A DNA stretch of 64,000 bases from Flavobacterium tistrianum (lineage in GTDB: Bacteria > Bacteroidota > Bacteroidia > Flavobacteriales > Flavobacteriaceae): the NCBI RefSeq assembly GCF_003254545.1, contig NZ_QJRH01000072.1:432799-496798 (forward strand), written 5' to 3'. The notes below the pieces were generated by a model. It was not told the DNA's origin and did not search any database. It saw nothing but the letters and a program-made list of their open reading frames with translations. The position numbers and the translations under genes were made by a program. Below are positions 41,426 to 50,142 of this stretch, in pieces; positions within the stretch are counted from its first letter, which is position 1, and every line of letters starts with the position of its first letter.

Positions 41426-42664
41426 ATGCTACAAAAAGACAAGTCAGCAGCAATTGGTTTTATTTTCATAACCATGTTAATAGACATTACAGGATGGGGA
41501 ATTATTATTCCTGTAATACCAAAATTAATCGAAGAATTGATTCATGGTGACATCAGCGAAGCTGCAAAAATAGGCGGTTGGTTAACTTTCGCGTATGCGA
41601 TAACCCAGTTTGTATTTGCTCCCGTTATTGGAAATCTGAGTGATAAATTCGGAAGAAGACCTATTATTTTAATTTCCCTTTTCGGATTTTCATTAGATTA
41701 TTTATTACTAGCATTTTCACCAACTATTATTTGGCTTTTTATCGGAAGAATTATTGCTGGAGTAACAGGTGCGAGTATCACAACCGCTTCTGCTTATATT
41801 GCAGATGTTAGTACACCTGAAAACAGAGCTAAAAACTTCGGGTTAGTAGGCGCTGCTTTTGGATTAGGATTTATCATAGGACCCGTTATTGGTGGACTTT
41901 TAGGACAATACGGATCTAGAGTTCCTTTTTACGCTGCTGCAATTTTATGTATGCTTAACTTCCTTTACGGATTTTTCATTTTGCCAGAATCATTAAAAAA
42001 AGAAAACAGAAGAGAATTCGACTGGAAACGTGCCAATCCAATCGGAGCTATTTCAGGATTAAGAAAACACCCAACACTAATCGGATTAATTGTTGCCATT
42101 TTTTTACTGTATGTTGGTTCTCATGCTGTGCAAAGCAATTGGAGTTTCTTCACTATCTATCAATTTAATTGGAACGAAAGAATGATCGGAATTTCATTGG
42201 GAATTATTGGTTTATTAGTTGGAGTGGTGCAAGGAGGATTGGTTCGTTACATCAATCCGAAAATAGGAAATGAGAAAAGTATTTACACTGGTTTAGCTTT
42301 ATATACAATCGGAATGCTATTATTTGCTTTTGCAACAGAAAGCTGGATGATGTTTGTGTTTTTAATTCCGTATTGCCTTGGCGGAATTGCCGGTCCAGCA
42401 TTGCAATCTGTTGTAGCAAGTAAAGTAGCGCCAAGCGAACAAGGAGAAATTCAAGGGACTTTAACTAGTTTAATGAGTGCTTCTTCAATTATTGGTCCAC
42501 CAATGATGGCCAATACATTTTACTTTTTCACTCATGACGATGCGCCTTTTAAATTTGCAGGAGCGCCTTTTATTTTAGGTGGAGTTTTAATGTTGCTGAG
42601 CACAGTTGTGGCTTATTTTTCGTTGAAAAAACACGCCGTTCAGAAAACAGAAATCGAGAGTTAA
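41426..42664 (+). CDS. MFS exporter of the Tet-like (TCR) type
   Basis: A 412-residue, 12-helix major facilitator transporter. The loop 2-3 motif (GNLSDKFGRRPIILISLFGF, about 70-89) and the motif-5-like GRIIAGVTGASITTASAYIAD (about 113-133) place it with the TetA/tetracycline-proton antiporter group. Drug specificity cannot be read from the sequence and it need not be a tetracycline pump. The frame opens upstream at a TTG (41402), but the ATG at 41426 (MLQKDKSAAIGF) is a better start. The gene stands alone. Confidence 0.86.
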   Translation: MLQKDKSAAIGFIFITMLIDITGWGIIIPVIPKLIEELIHGDISEAAKIGGWLTFAYAITQFVFAPVIGNLSDKFGRRPIILISLFGFSLDYLLLAFSPTIIWLFIGRIIAGVTGASITTASAYIADVSTPENRAKNFGLVGAAFGLGFIIGPVIGGLLGQYGSRVPFYAAAILCMLNFLYGFFILPESLKKENRREFDWKRANPIGAISGLRKHPTLIGLIVAIFLLYVGSHAVQSNWSFFTIYQFNWNERMIGISLGIIGLLVGVVQGGLVRYINPKIGNEKSIYTGLALYTIGMLLFAFATESWMMFVFLIPYCLGGIAGPALQSVVASKVAPSEQGEIQGTLTSLMSASSIIGPPMMANTFYFFTHDDAPFKFAGAPFILGGVLMLLSTVVAYFSLKKHAVQKTEIES

Positions 42665-42680
42665 GAAATACTATAAAACT

Positions 42681-42710
42681 AAAAAGTCTTCATTTTACTG
42701 AAGACTTTTT
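42681..42710. terminator. Bidirectional terminator between the MFS and retropepsin-like genes
   Basis: AAAAAGTCTTCA (42681-42692) pairs perfectly with TGAAGACTTTTT (42699-42710) over a 6-nt loop. A-rich left and T-rich right flanks allow termination of both convergent genes. Confidence 0.85.
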
Positions 42711-42738
42711 TATTTGGAGTTTAGGATTTAGGATTTCA

Positions 42739-43176
42739 TTATTTCAAATACAAATAATGGTTAAAATAATCAATAATCGCTTTTCCTTCCAGTAAAACAT
42801 CGGCACCAATAATACCGTGTACAGCTTTTGCTTTAAAAGATTCTAAAGCTTCATTAACATGAGAAAGATCAAAAATCACGATGCTAAAATCTTTGCTTTT
42901 CCAGCTTCCTAACTGCAGTTTATTTTGAGACGAAATCTGTGTTGTCATTCCAGTTCCTCCCGCGCCAGAAGCTTTTGTTTTAGAATTTTTTGCAGAAAGT
43001 TCAAAACGTTCAATACACTCAAAACCCACACAAGTATTTGATGCGCCGGTATCTAAAATGAAATTGCCAGAAACGCCATTTATTTTAGCCTTTATTTGTA
43101 AATGCTGGGTTTTAGTGATTTTAAACTTTATTTTTTTGTATTTCTCTATTTTGAGAATTTCGTGAAGATTTTCCAT
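42739..43176 (-). CDS. Retropepsin-like aspartic protease (clan AA), single domain
   Basis: About 145 residues. The catalytic motif FILDTGASNTCVGFE (about 41-55, Asp-Thr-Gly) is followed by a flap-like glycine region (SGAGGTGMTTQIS) and the second conserved HGIIGADVLLEGKAIIDY segment. One DTG per chain implies a homodimer, as in retroviral proteases. No signal peptide is seen if the ATG at 43176 (MENLHEIL) is used; the frame extends to 43209 (MAYFWV). It overlaps the 3' end of the CHAT gene by 56 bp in another frame, implying coupled translation with the CHAT protein. Confidence 0.82.
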   Translation of the reverse strand: MENLHEILKIEKYKKIKFKITKTQHLQIKAKINGVSGNFILDTGASNTCVGFECIERFELSAKNSKTKASGAGGTGMTTQISSQNKLQLGSWKSKDFSIVIFDLSHVNEALESFKAKAVHGIIGADVLLEGKAIIDYFNHYLYLK

Positions 43177-45757
43177 TTCTGTAATGATTGAAACCCAAAA
43201 ATAAGCCAATTACCGCCAAAAAACTAATGAAATATAAGATATAATTGGTTTGCTTTTCAGGCTTTTCAAGAGTGCCGTAATACACAAAAGCACTCCAGTA
43301 ATAAGGTGATTTTTTTGCATTTGGAATGTTTTCATCTTGTAAAAATTCTCTTTTTGCATTTGCGGTTGCTTTTACAAAAGAAGCATTATGTTTAAGATCT
43401 TTATAAAAATAATCCATAAAAACAGAAGTTGTATAATCGTTGACATTCCATAAAGAAAACAAAAGATTCTGCGCTCCTGCAAACTGAAAACCTCTTGCTA
43501 CACTCATGGCGCCTTCGCCTTTATAAAGTTTTCCAATTCCTGTTTCGCAGGCGCTCAGAACAACCAAATCAGGATTGAACTGTAAATTATACAATTCGGA
43601 AAATAAAACTTCTTGATCGTAGAATTTGATACTCGCAGGAGTTTCCAGATCGCCCGAAGAAGCATGTGTGCTGAGGTGTATAATCGATTTCCCAATTGCA
43701 TTATTTTTAAAGTTTGAGAAATCAGCATTGTTATTCTCAAAAAACTGTCCGTCAAAATTATGTTTAATCGATTGCAGTTCATTTTTTGAAAACGGAAGTT
43801 CATAATTGGTTTTTTCGAAAATAGGAAAAAGGCCTAAAATATTCTTTTTGCCATTTGAAAGCGGATTTGCATTCAAATATAATTCTGCAGAATTGTTGTA
43901 GGCAACATCAAACTTATCAAGCAGATAATGCATTTTGGTAAAATTTGAAGTGCTTGAAATTTCATTTATTAATGCTTCAAAAGGAAGAAAAGACAATATT
44001 CCATCTGGAATGATAATCAAATTTTTATGCTTTTCAACTTTTGGAATTTGAAGTTTCTGATAAACCTTATTTCCAAGCAAATTATATTTTTTCGGATTAT
44101 TTACGATAGCCGAAGGATCTTTGAAAAGTCCGATAAAAGAAAGCAATTCAGGAAAAGCATTTTTTTCGGTTTCAATTTTATGTAGTGCAATTTTTTTATT
44201 TTCCAGAGTAAAATTATAAATGCAATGAGCTCCAAAAAAGTATTCTATTAATATGGCATTGTCTTTTTCTAATTTGGCATAAAGTCCAGAAAGATCGAAG
44301 CTAGAATTCTTTTTTGAATATGCTTTACCTTGTTTTGTTTTCAAAAGCAGCATCAATTCATTCTGTTTTTTAACCGCTTCATTGATTTTCGAAATATCAG
44401 CCAATTCCAATTTTTGCTGTTCTTTTAAAATTGTAGTATTCCAATTTTGCAATTGCTGTAAAATCAGTTTTTCTTCTCGTGAAATCGTTTCTAAGTTTTT
44501 CAAATGATTTTTTAAAACAATAGATTTTGTTTGTTCCGAAAGCAGAAAAGCATTTTCCAGATAATTCTTTTTTCTCTCTTTTTCAAAAAGAGAAAGATAG
44601 ATTTCGATGCATTTTTCAGTACGGTTTCGGTTTCTGACTTGCGTTATAATTTTAGAATTTTCATAAACCAAAAGCGACTGGATCATTTCTTCAATTTTAA
44701 AAGAAAGCCCGAAACTTTTTAATGCATTTTTCGGCTGATTTTCAGCTAAAAAAATCAAAGCTTGCAGATCTAAAGCATCTAATAAAACGGTTTCCGCATA
44801 AAGCGAATTCTGATTTGGTAATCTGTTTTTAGACTTCGAAAAGGACGGAAGAAGTGTTTTAAATATTAACGTAATATTTTCTTGCGCGTCCACTAATTTT
44901 CCTTCGCTGAAAGCAATAAAAGCGGCTTCATAATAAAACTGTCCAATTTTTCTAGGTTCTCTGTTCGGTGTTTTATTGAATTCAGTTTTGGCTTTTTCAA
45001 AATATTCTGATGCTTTTTCAAAATCATTTTCATTTACTTTCAGTTGTGCCAGATTTCGATACGCATTTGCCAAAGTTTCGGTTTGCGATTTGTCATTTTT
45101 TAAAAGAGAAATGGCTTTCAAAAATGAAGTTTCTGCTTCAGTTTTTTTAGAAGATAAAACATAGTTTGTTCCTAAATTATTCAGCAAAAGCCCTTTTTCT
45201 TTATTCGAAAGTTTTTCGGTCTGAATTGTTTTTTCAATTAAATCTATCGCTTTATAAACGTTTCCTGTATTCTGATAAACATTTGAAAGATTAAGAATTG
45301 CGGCAGTTTTTTGCGATTTGTTTTTCTCCTGACTGGCAATAAAGTAATATTGTTTTATAGTGTTTTCTGCATTTTCATAATCGCCCAAAACGGTATACAA
45401 ATTGCCCAAAGGTTTCAGGCAAAATTCAATTATATCATAATTTTTAAGTTTGTTTTTCTGATAAATCATCCAAGCTTTTTCATAGCTTTTTACGGCATCC
45501 AAATTCTGTCCAAACTGATTTTCATAATACGCTTTGTTACAATTTAAAATGACAATCGCCAATAGCTCATTTTTGGTTTTAGGCTTTGCACTTTTCCAAA
45601 AATCACTTTCAATGTTTCTTAAATTCTGTAACGCTTCCGCGGAAGGATTTGTGGTAAAACTATCAACAGCATTATAGATTTTATCTTCCTGATTTTGCCC
45701 AAAAACATTCAGACACAGGAAAAGGAAAATAAAACCATATAAGTGATGTAAGTTCAT
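43121..45757 (-). CDS. CHAT-domain protease-like protein with TPR repeats and membrane anchor
   Basis: An 878-residue envelope protein. Signal peptide at 1-20 (LNVFGQ), TPR-like helical repeats (about 75-400), and a C-terminal CHAT domain (about 545-820) of the caspase/separase-like clan. The probable catalytic dyad is His near 696 (IIHLSTHASSGD) and Cys near 736 (VVLSACETGIGK). It starts with the typical LIIIPDGILSFLPFEALI. A transmembrane helix (YFISFLAVIGLFLGF, about 845-860) and a short Lys/Arg-rich tail follow. With the signal peptide the CHAT domain should face the periplasm. The gene is followed by the overlapping retropepsin-like gene. Its start codon lies inside a 28-bp inverted repeat. 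Confidence 0.9.
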   Translation of the reverse strand: MNLHHLYGFIFLFLCLNVFGQNQEDKIYNAVDSFTTNPSAEALQNLRNIESDFWKSAKPKTKNELLAIVILNCNKAYYENQFGQNLDAVKSYEKAWMIYQKNKLKNYDIIEFCLKPLGNLYTVLGDYENAENTIKQYYFIASQEKNKSQKTAAILNLSNVYQNTGNVYKAIDLIEKTIQTEKLSNKEKGLLLNNLGTNYVLSSKKTEAETSFLKAISLLKNDKSQTETLANAYRNLAQLKVNENDFEKASEYFEKAKTEFNKTPNREPRKIGQFYYEAAFIAFSEGKLVDAQENITLIFKTLLPSFSKSKNRLPNQNSLYAETVLLDALDLQALIFLAENQPKNALKSFGLSFKIEEMIQSLLVYENSKIITQVRNRNRTEKCIEIYLSLFEKERKKNYLENAFLLSEQTKSIVLKNHLKNLETISREEKLILQQLQNWNTTILKEQQKLELADISKINEAVKKQNELMLLLKTKQGKAYSKKNSSFDLSGLYAKLEKDNAILIEYFFGAHCIYNFTLENKKIALHKIETEKNAFPELLSFIGLFKDPSAIVNNPKKYNLLGNKVYQKLQIPKVEKHKNLIIIPDGILSFLPFEALINEISSTSNFTKMHYLLDKFDVAYNNSAELYLNANPLSNGKKNILGLFPIFEKTNYELPFSKNELQSIKHNFDGQFFENNNADFSNFKNNAIGKSIIHLSTHASSGDLETPASIKFYDQEVLFSELYNLQFNPDLVVLSACETGIGKLYKGEGAMSVARGFQFAGAQNLLFSLWNVNDYTTSVFMDYFYKDLKHNASFVKATANAKREFLQDENIPNAKKSPYYWSAFVYYGTLEKPEKQTNYILYFISFLAVIGLFLGFNHYRNGKSSRNSQNREIQKNKV

Positions 45758-45761
45758 ATTA
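45734..45761. repeat. Inverted repeat arm IR-L at the CHAT start codon
   Basis: A 28-bp arm beginning ACCATATAAGTGAT that covers the CHAT start (ATG at 45755-45757) and its first eight codons. It matches the reverse complement of 45860-45887 in 27 of 28 positions. Confidence 0.9.
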
Positions 45762-45859
45762 TATTGTTGAGCATAATTTTGGTGATCATTAAGTTAATAT
45801 AAGTTTTCAATTCTTTGGCTTCATTTTTATAAATATATTAAAACTTTATGAAGTCATTT

Positions 45860-45887
45860 TAATATGAACTTATATCACTTATATGGT
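45860..45887. repeat. Inverted repeat arm IR-R downstream of the PKD gene
   Basis: The reverse complement of IR-L with one mismatch. It lies just past the stop of the PKD-protein gene. The 98-bp AT-rich spacer between the arms carries TAATTTTG (45774-45781) on the plus strand. The arms do not extend further in either direction. Confidence 0.9.
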
Positions 45888-45893
45888 AAAAAA

Positions 45894-47846
45894 CTAAAAC
45901 TTCCAGATTCCATAAACCTGAAAATAATTAAAATTCTGTTCAAAATTAATCACATAACGCGCGCCCAAACTTGGCCCGATTCTGGCAAAACCAGCGGTTA
46001 AATCAAATAAGAGTCCAGTTTTAAAACCCGAGAAATTGTTTTTTATCGTATTAGAACTCGTAGTCGAATTGATTAAAAAGTTCCCTTTATCGCCTTCATA
46101 AGTATCGACTGTGATCGTCTGATTTTGTTCTGAATACACATTTACATTCGCCTGAATTCCCGCTCCAACTCCAATATAATTGTTAATGTTATATCGAACT
46201 AAAACAGGAACTTCCCAATTGACATTTTTATTTTCGGTGGCCGTCGTAGTGCGTACCAATTGTCTGGTTCCGTTGGCATTTGTATTAAATTCTTCCGATA
46301 CGTTTACTTCACTATCGTATTTATTTAAAGCATTTTCCCATTCTACTTGCCAATAAAAACGATACGATTTAAAAGGCGAAAGCGTAGCGCCGACAAAATA
46401 GCTTGTCGATTTATCTAAATCAGGATAGAAATTATAACCTGCTTTTGCACCAATCGAAATTCCAGGAAGGAATCGGGTAGTGGCATAATTGGTAATAATA
46501 GGTTCGTTTTTATCAAAAATAATGGCGGTTCGGCTTTTGGTTTTTACTTTATGAAAATCTTCGCCAAACTTCATCGAGTATTTTACAAAACCTTTTGTAG
46601 AATCTTTTTCATGCACATTTTTCTGTTCGCCTCCAGGAAGATAAATGTTTTTAAAAGTAAAAATAATCTGTTTTTGTTTGATGATCGTATCGAGACAGCT
46701 AATAGTTGGTTCTTCTCCCTTTGGGCAAATCGGACATTCGGGATACATGCTTTCAATCTGAAAAGTTTTTTTGTCAAACATGTCAGGAACATCGGTTTCT
46801 AAATGAATCTTTCTCGCAGGACCTTCGCCATTGTTCTGAAAACGGGTTTTAAAATTTACTCTTTTAAAACGAACCAATCTGTAATTCATAAAACTTCCGT
46901 TAGAGCCCATTTTGTTTGGATCGTGAGAAGTTACGATTTCCATTTCCAGATTTTTCACTTTATGGTTTTTATAGCTTCTATTTGGGACATAAATTCCTCG
47001 CATGGTAACCGTTGCACTGGTGTCTTTTATCATTTCGGGAGTTGTTTTGAAAGTGTAAAAAATATTTCTAGTTTCTCCAGGATTTGCATCATCAAATTCT
47101 AAAATAGAAACATTGTGATAGATTTTATGGGCATCCAAAAGCGAAGCATCCAAATCTTCTTCAGTCGTAGTATTTCTATATTTTTTGGTTTTGAAATTCC
47201 CTTCGGCGGAAGCCAAAAAAGTATTTGAGTCATTTAAATCCTCAATTGAAGCAACTAGATTATCCTTTACTTCACGTTCGCCAGCGTAGGTTCTGAAATC
47301 ACTTAATTCGAAATTGTTGTGTTTGAATTGCTTTTCATTATAAAATAAATAAAGCTTTCCGCTAGAAACATAATTTTCAAGATTCTGATAACTCACCACA
47401 ATTACCATTTCCTGTTCTGGAATTGGATCACAGTTTTTAATAATCGCAAAACCATTCTGATCGGCAATAGACGCAATGTCTTTATAATTGGTATCTGTAA
47501 TATCGTTTATGACGACTTTTTTCGGACGAGTTGCTGGAGGTTTTCCGTTATCGTAATTATTCGTTACAGCAAGCCTTGTAGTGTAAGTTCCTTTGTTTTT
47601 ATAAACATGTTTAGGTTCGGCTTCTTTGCTGTAATGGCCGTCTCCCAATTCCCATAAATAAGAATAGCTTGGCTTTGGCGCACCCGCAATCGGAATCAAA
47701 GGCGGCGTTTCTGGTTTAAAAGAAACCTGATTTCCGTTTTGAATAAAACCTATATTGGCTCTTCGCGTTATGGTGTCTTTCACTTTGGTTTGTCCTATCG
47801 AAAAAATAGAAAATAGAATAAAGAAAATAGACAGTTGTGGTTTCAT
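45894..47846 (-). CDS. PKD-domain protein with C-terminal outer-membrane-barrel-like region
   Basis: About 650 residues. Signal peptide (IFSIGQ), one PKD domain (about 40-110, with YSYLWELGDGHYS and HVYKNKGTYTTRLAV), a long beta-rich middle with a cysteine-rich patch (YPECPICPKGEEPTISC, about 380), and a C-terminal part with Gly/aromatic strands (GISIGAKAGYNFY, VGAGIQANVNVY, VYGIWKF) that looks like an outer-membrane beta-barrel. The frame extends to 47891; the ATG at 47846 gives a signal peptide and is preferred. Function unknown. It lies between a lipoprotein gene and the CHAT gene on the same strand. Confidence 0.82.
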   Translation of the reverse strand: MKPQLSIFFILFSIFSIGQTKVKDTITRRANIGFIQNGNQVSFKPETPPLIPIAGAPKPSYSYLWELGDGHYSKEAEPKHVYKNKGTYTTRLAVTNNYDNGKPPATRPKKVVINDITDTNYKDIASIADQNGFAIIKNCDPIPEQEMVIVVSYQNLENYVSSGKLYLFYNEKQFKHNNFELSDFRTYAGEREVKDNLVASIEDLNDSNTFLASAEGNFKTKKYRNTTTEEDLDASLLDAHKIYHNVSILEFDDANPGETRNIFYTFKTTPEMIKDTSATVTMRGIYVPNRSYKNHKVKNLEMEIVTSHDPNKMGSNGSFMNYRLVRFKRVNFKTRFQNNGEGPARKIHLETDVPDMFDKKTFQIESMYPECPICPKGEEPTISCLDTIIKQKQIIFTFKNIYLPGGEQKNVHEKDSTKGFVKYSMKFGEDFHKVKTKSRTAIIFDKNEPIITNYATTRFLPGISIGAKAGYNFYPDLDKSTSYFVGATLSPFKSYRFYWQVEWENALNKYDSEVNVSEEFNTNANGTRQLVRTTTATENKNVNWEVPVLVRYNINNYIGVGAGIQANVNVYSEQNQTITVDTYEGDKGNFLINSTTSSNTIKNNFSGFKTGLLFDLTAGFARIGPSLGARYVINFEQNFNYFQVYGIWKF

Positions 47847-47907
47847 AACTAGATAGTTTTGAGGTTTAAAAATTTCTGAATGAAATCTCAAACAAGATTA
47901 AATGTAA

Positions 47908-47935
47908 AAAAAAGTGATGAGCAAATCACCACTTT
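47908..47935 (-). terminator. Terminator of the lipoprotein gene
   Basis: AAAGTGATGA (47911-47920) pairs with TCACCACTTT (47926-47935) with one wobble and a 5-nt loop. A U-tract follows on the minus strand. It ends the 47959-48942 transcript before the PKD gene. Confidence 0.75.
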
Positions 47936-47958
47936 TTCTCAAAAAAAGCATTTAGAAG

Positions 47959-48942
47959 TTACTGTATGGCATTAATTGCAGCAACCAGTTGAGCTTCGGT
48001 GCCGACTGTTGTTTCGGCTAAAGTAAAGTTGTAAACTGCGTTTGCAGAAATTGTCACTCCTTTTATAGCATAGCGCCAGTTGCCATTATCTTCAGTTGCA
48101 AAAATGATATGGCACGCTAACCCGATCGGAATTTGACCATAATGTTCGCTAAACAATCCTTCAGCTGTATAAGTGTCTAATTGAGCAAGTGCATTTTTGC
48201 CTTCTCCATCGTAGGAAAGAAAAACGGCACTGTTTGTTTTGTTGTATCCGTCTGGAACATCGACCAAAAGAGTTGTTTTTGGTCTTGGATCGTGGTAAAA
48301 ACGGTCTACATTGGTCCAACCGAATTTACCGAAAGTCACATAATAATTGTTTAATTCACCTTGTACACCGCCTTTTCCATCAGTTCCATCGGCATTTGCT
48401 TTTGCTTCCCTCCAAGCCAAATTGCCATCTTCATCAATAACTCCAGTCCATAAAGTCATTAAGTTATCCAAACCATTTGTCAATGCAGTTGGAACAATCA
48501 TATTCATACTGCAAGAAGTTTGCAATTCGACTCCCCCCTGAGTTGCTTTGATGAAGAATTCTCCTCCAGAAATCAAGAGATTTTTCTTTCCGTCTGTTGT
48601 AATTCCCATAGTTGGTTTGTTGGTAACCAACATATTTCCTTTGTCAAAAAGTTCGATGTATTCAATATCGACTTGTCCTGTAACTGGATTTCCGTTTTTG
48701 GTTAAACAATCTCCGTTAATGGAAAGCTTTACACCCTTTGCCGAAGTTAAGGTCACAACACCATTTCCTGCGGTCATAGTAAAATTTTGCGTGTTTCTTT
48801 TTACTCCTTTTTCACTAATGCTTTTAAAGGCAGCTGAAGTAGGTGGCGAAAGTTTGATATCTTCTCCGTCACTATTGTCGCAACTTGCAAATGCTGCCAT
48901 TGCTAATATTAAAAGTCCGATTTTTTTAAAATTTGTTTTCAT
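47959..48942 (-). CDS. Hypothetical lipoprotein of the CHAT locus
   Basis: A 327-residue protein whose signal peptide ends at a lipobox, AAFASC (Cys about 21). The mature part is beta-rich and Gly/Asn/Thr-rich, with repeated Ig-like or carbohydrate-binding-like strands (GVVTLTSAKGVKLSINGD, KTTLLVDVPDGYN). I see no catalytic motif. It ends with ALNA-like helix text (TEAQLVAAINAIQ). The next gene on the strand encodes the PKD protein, but a terminator lies between them. It probably sits at the outer-membrane surface. Confidence 0.75.
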   Translation of the reverse strand: MKTNFKKIGLLILAMAAFASCDNSDGEDIKLSPPTSAAFKSISEKGVKRNTQNFTMTAGNGVVTLTSAKGVKLSINGDCLTKNGNPVTGQVDIEYIELFDKGNMLVTNKPTMGITTDGKKNLLISGGEFFIKATQGGVELQTSCSMNMIVPTALTNGLDNLMTLWTGVIDEDGNLAWREAKANADGTDGKGGVQGELNNYYVTFGKFGWTNVDRFYHDPRPKTTLLVDVPDGYNKTNSAVFLSYDGEGKNALAQLDTYTAEGLFSEHYGQIPIGLACHIIFATEDNGNWRYAIKGVTISANAVYNFTLAETTVGTEAQLVAAINAIQ

Positions 48943-49062
48943 AATTTTCTAGTTTTTATAAATCTGGCTTGAATGTTTTCAAGTAGTTTTCAGATTTGGT
49001 TAATTAATTTTAATGTTAAATCAATTCGGTTTTTATTTTGTTACCCTTCTTTTCAAAAAATA

Positions 49063-49122
49063 TTTTTAAAAGGCTTTTATATCGTTATATCAATTGACTT
49101 GAAAATTTGTTACCCTCTTTTT
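49063..49122 (+). repeat. Promoter-like direct repeat copy B
   Basis: About 60 bp (TTTAAAAGGCTTTTAT..CAATTGACTTG..TTGTTACCCTCTT) similar to 49445-49505, which contains the sigma-factor promoter. A shorter copy of the CAATT-N10-TTGTTACCC core lies at 49022-49054. The two long copies flank the small membrane gene 49125-49424. The copies seem to be relics of duplicated promoters; B lacks the -7 TA. Confidence 0.7.
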
Positions 49123-49124
49123 TT

Positions 49125-49424
49125 TTAAATGGAAATGCATTTGTCTTCAAACAGATTTCCATCTTCGTCAACGGCAACCAAAATGTCTTTTTTGCGGGAA
49201 AATTTTAGAATAAGATAAATCCAGACAATTATCCAGAGACCAAAAGTGAGGACGCTTAGAAATAGATGGAATGAATGGTTTATGGTTTTCTTCTCTTTAG
49301 ACAAAACCACATAAGGCAGTTTTTCGCTTTGTTCTGTAATTACAAAACCATCACGTGTTTTGGTGGCAATTATTTCATAAAAACGGTCTAGGTTTTTTTC
49401 ATCTATAAATTGATAACTTTCCAT
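49125..49424 (-). CDS. Small membrane protein, unknown
   Basis: A 99-residue protein with two cytoplasmic-looking beta-rich ends and one or two hydrophobic helices (HSFHLFLSVLTFGLWIIVWIYLILKF, about 49-75). No recognisable domain. It stands between two promoter-like direct repeats, divergent from the sigma factor gene, and is the upstream-most minus-strand gene of the CHAT locus. Function unknown. Confidence 0.6.
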   Translation of the reverse strand: MESYQFIDEKNLDRFYEIIATKTRDGFVITEQSEKLPYVVLSKEKKTINHSFHLFLSVLTFGLWIIVWIYLILKFSRKKDILVAVDEDGNLFEDKCISI

Positions 49425-49444
49425 TTCTTTTAATTTTTTAAAGG

Positions 49445-49507
49445 TTTTTAAAAGACTTTTGTTTCATTATATACAATTGATTGTAATATTGTTACCTCTT
49501 ATTTTTG
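49445..49507 (+). repeat. Promoter-like direct repeat copy C (drives the sigma factor gene)
   Basis: The intact copy of the direct repeat at 49063-49122. It contains TTTTAAAAGACTTTT, ATTATATACAATTGATTG and TTGTTACCTCTT in the same order as copy B. Confidence 0.7.
49477..49507 (+). promoter_or_regulatory. Promoter of the sigma factor operon
   Basis: TTG (49477-49479), 20 bases, TATTTTTG (49500-49507), a Bacteroidetes consensus promoter. The open frame of the sigma gene extends back to 49505 inside this element, so translation should begin at the ATG at 49556. Confidence 0.62.
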
Positions 49508-49555
49508 AGAATTTTTAGGATTCTTTTTTTTAAATTAGCTGTAAAATGTTTTTTT

Positions 49556-50140
49556 ATGGATCAAAATAAAATTCATCCTGATCAAAAATATATCGACGGA
49601 CTTGTAGCAAACGATTCTGTAATTATCGAAATGATATATAAAAAGTTTGCGCCCAAAGTCGTTCAGTTTATCACCAATAATTCTGGAGATAAGGATCATG
49701 CGCAGGATGTGATTCAGGAAATCTTGATTTTGCTTTTTAATCAGGCGAAAGCCGGAAAACTCCAGCTGACTTGTCCGTTTGATGCCTATTTTTTCTTGTT
49801 GTGCAAAAGACGTTGGTTGAACGAATTGAAAAATTCTGCCAATAAAGGGGTAACAATTTATGAGAATGTGGTATCTATCAATGAATCTGCTCACGAATTG
49901 GTTGCTCAAGCTGAAGAATTTGATGAAAAACAGAAGCTTTTCGAAACCATGTTTCAAAAATTGGGAGAGAAATGCCAAGAAGTTTTGAAACTCAGTTTTT
50001 CTCTAAAATCAATGGAAGATGTAGCCCAAAAACTCAACGTAACTTACGGTTATGTCCGAAAAAAGAAATCGTTATGTGTTGGCCAGTTGACGCAATGGAT
50101 TCAAGAAGCGAAAAATTTTAACTCTTTAAAAAACAATTAA
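49556..50140 (+). CDS. RNA polymerase sigma-70 family factor (ECF type)
   Basis: About 194 residues. It has region 2 (SVIIEMIYKKFAPKVVQFI then DAQDVIQEILILLFNQ, about 20-65) and region 4 (EVLKLSFSLKSMEDVAQKL then NVTYGYVRKKKSLCVGQL, about 143-180), without the regions 1 and 3 of primary sigma factors. It redirects RNA polymerase to a set of promoters, probably in response to an envelope signal. It lies 2 bp before the TPR/anti-sigma-like gene. No other target sites were identified. Confidence 0.88.
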   Translation: MDQNKIHPDQKYIDGLVANDSVIIEMIYKKFAPKVVQFITNNSGDKDHAQDVIQEILILLFNQAKAGKLQLTCPFDAYFFLLCKRRWLNELKNSANKGVTIYENVVSINESAHELVAQAEEFDEKQKLFETMFQKLGEKCQEVLKLSFSLKSMEDVAQKLNVTYGYVRKKKSLCVGQLTQWIQEAKNFNSLKNN

Positions 50141-50142
50141 TC

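Noticed and set aside
45754..45892. Standard rho-independent terminator in the CHAT-PKD spacer
   Set aside because: The inverted arms are too far apart (98 bp) and no U-tract follows, so it does not fit a terminator.
48347..48952. Overlapping plus-strand frames over the lipoprotein gene
   Set aside because: They are antisense to a gene with a good lipobox and normal start, and show no domain.
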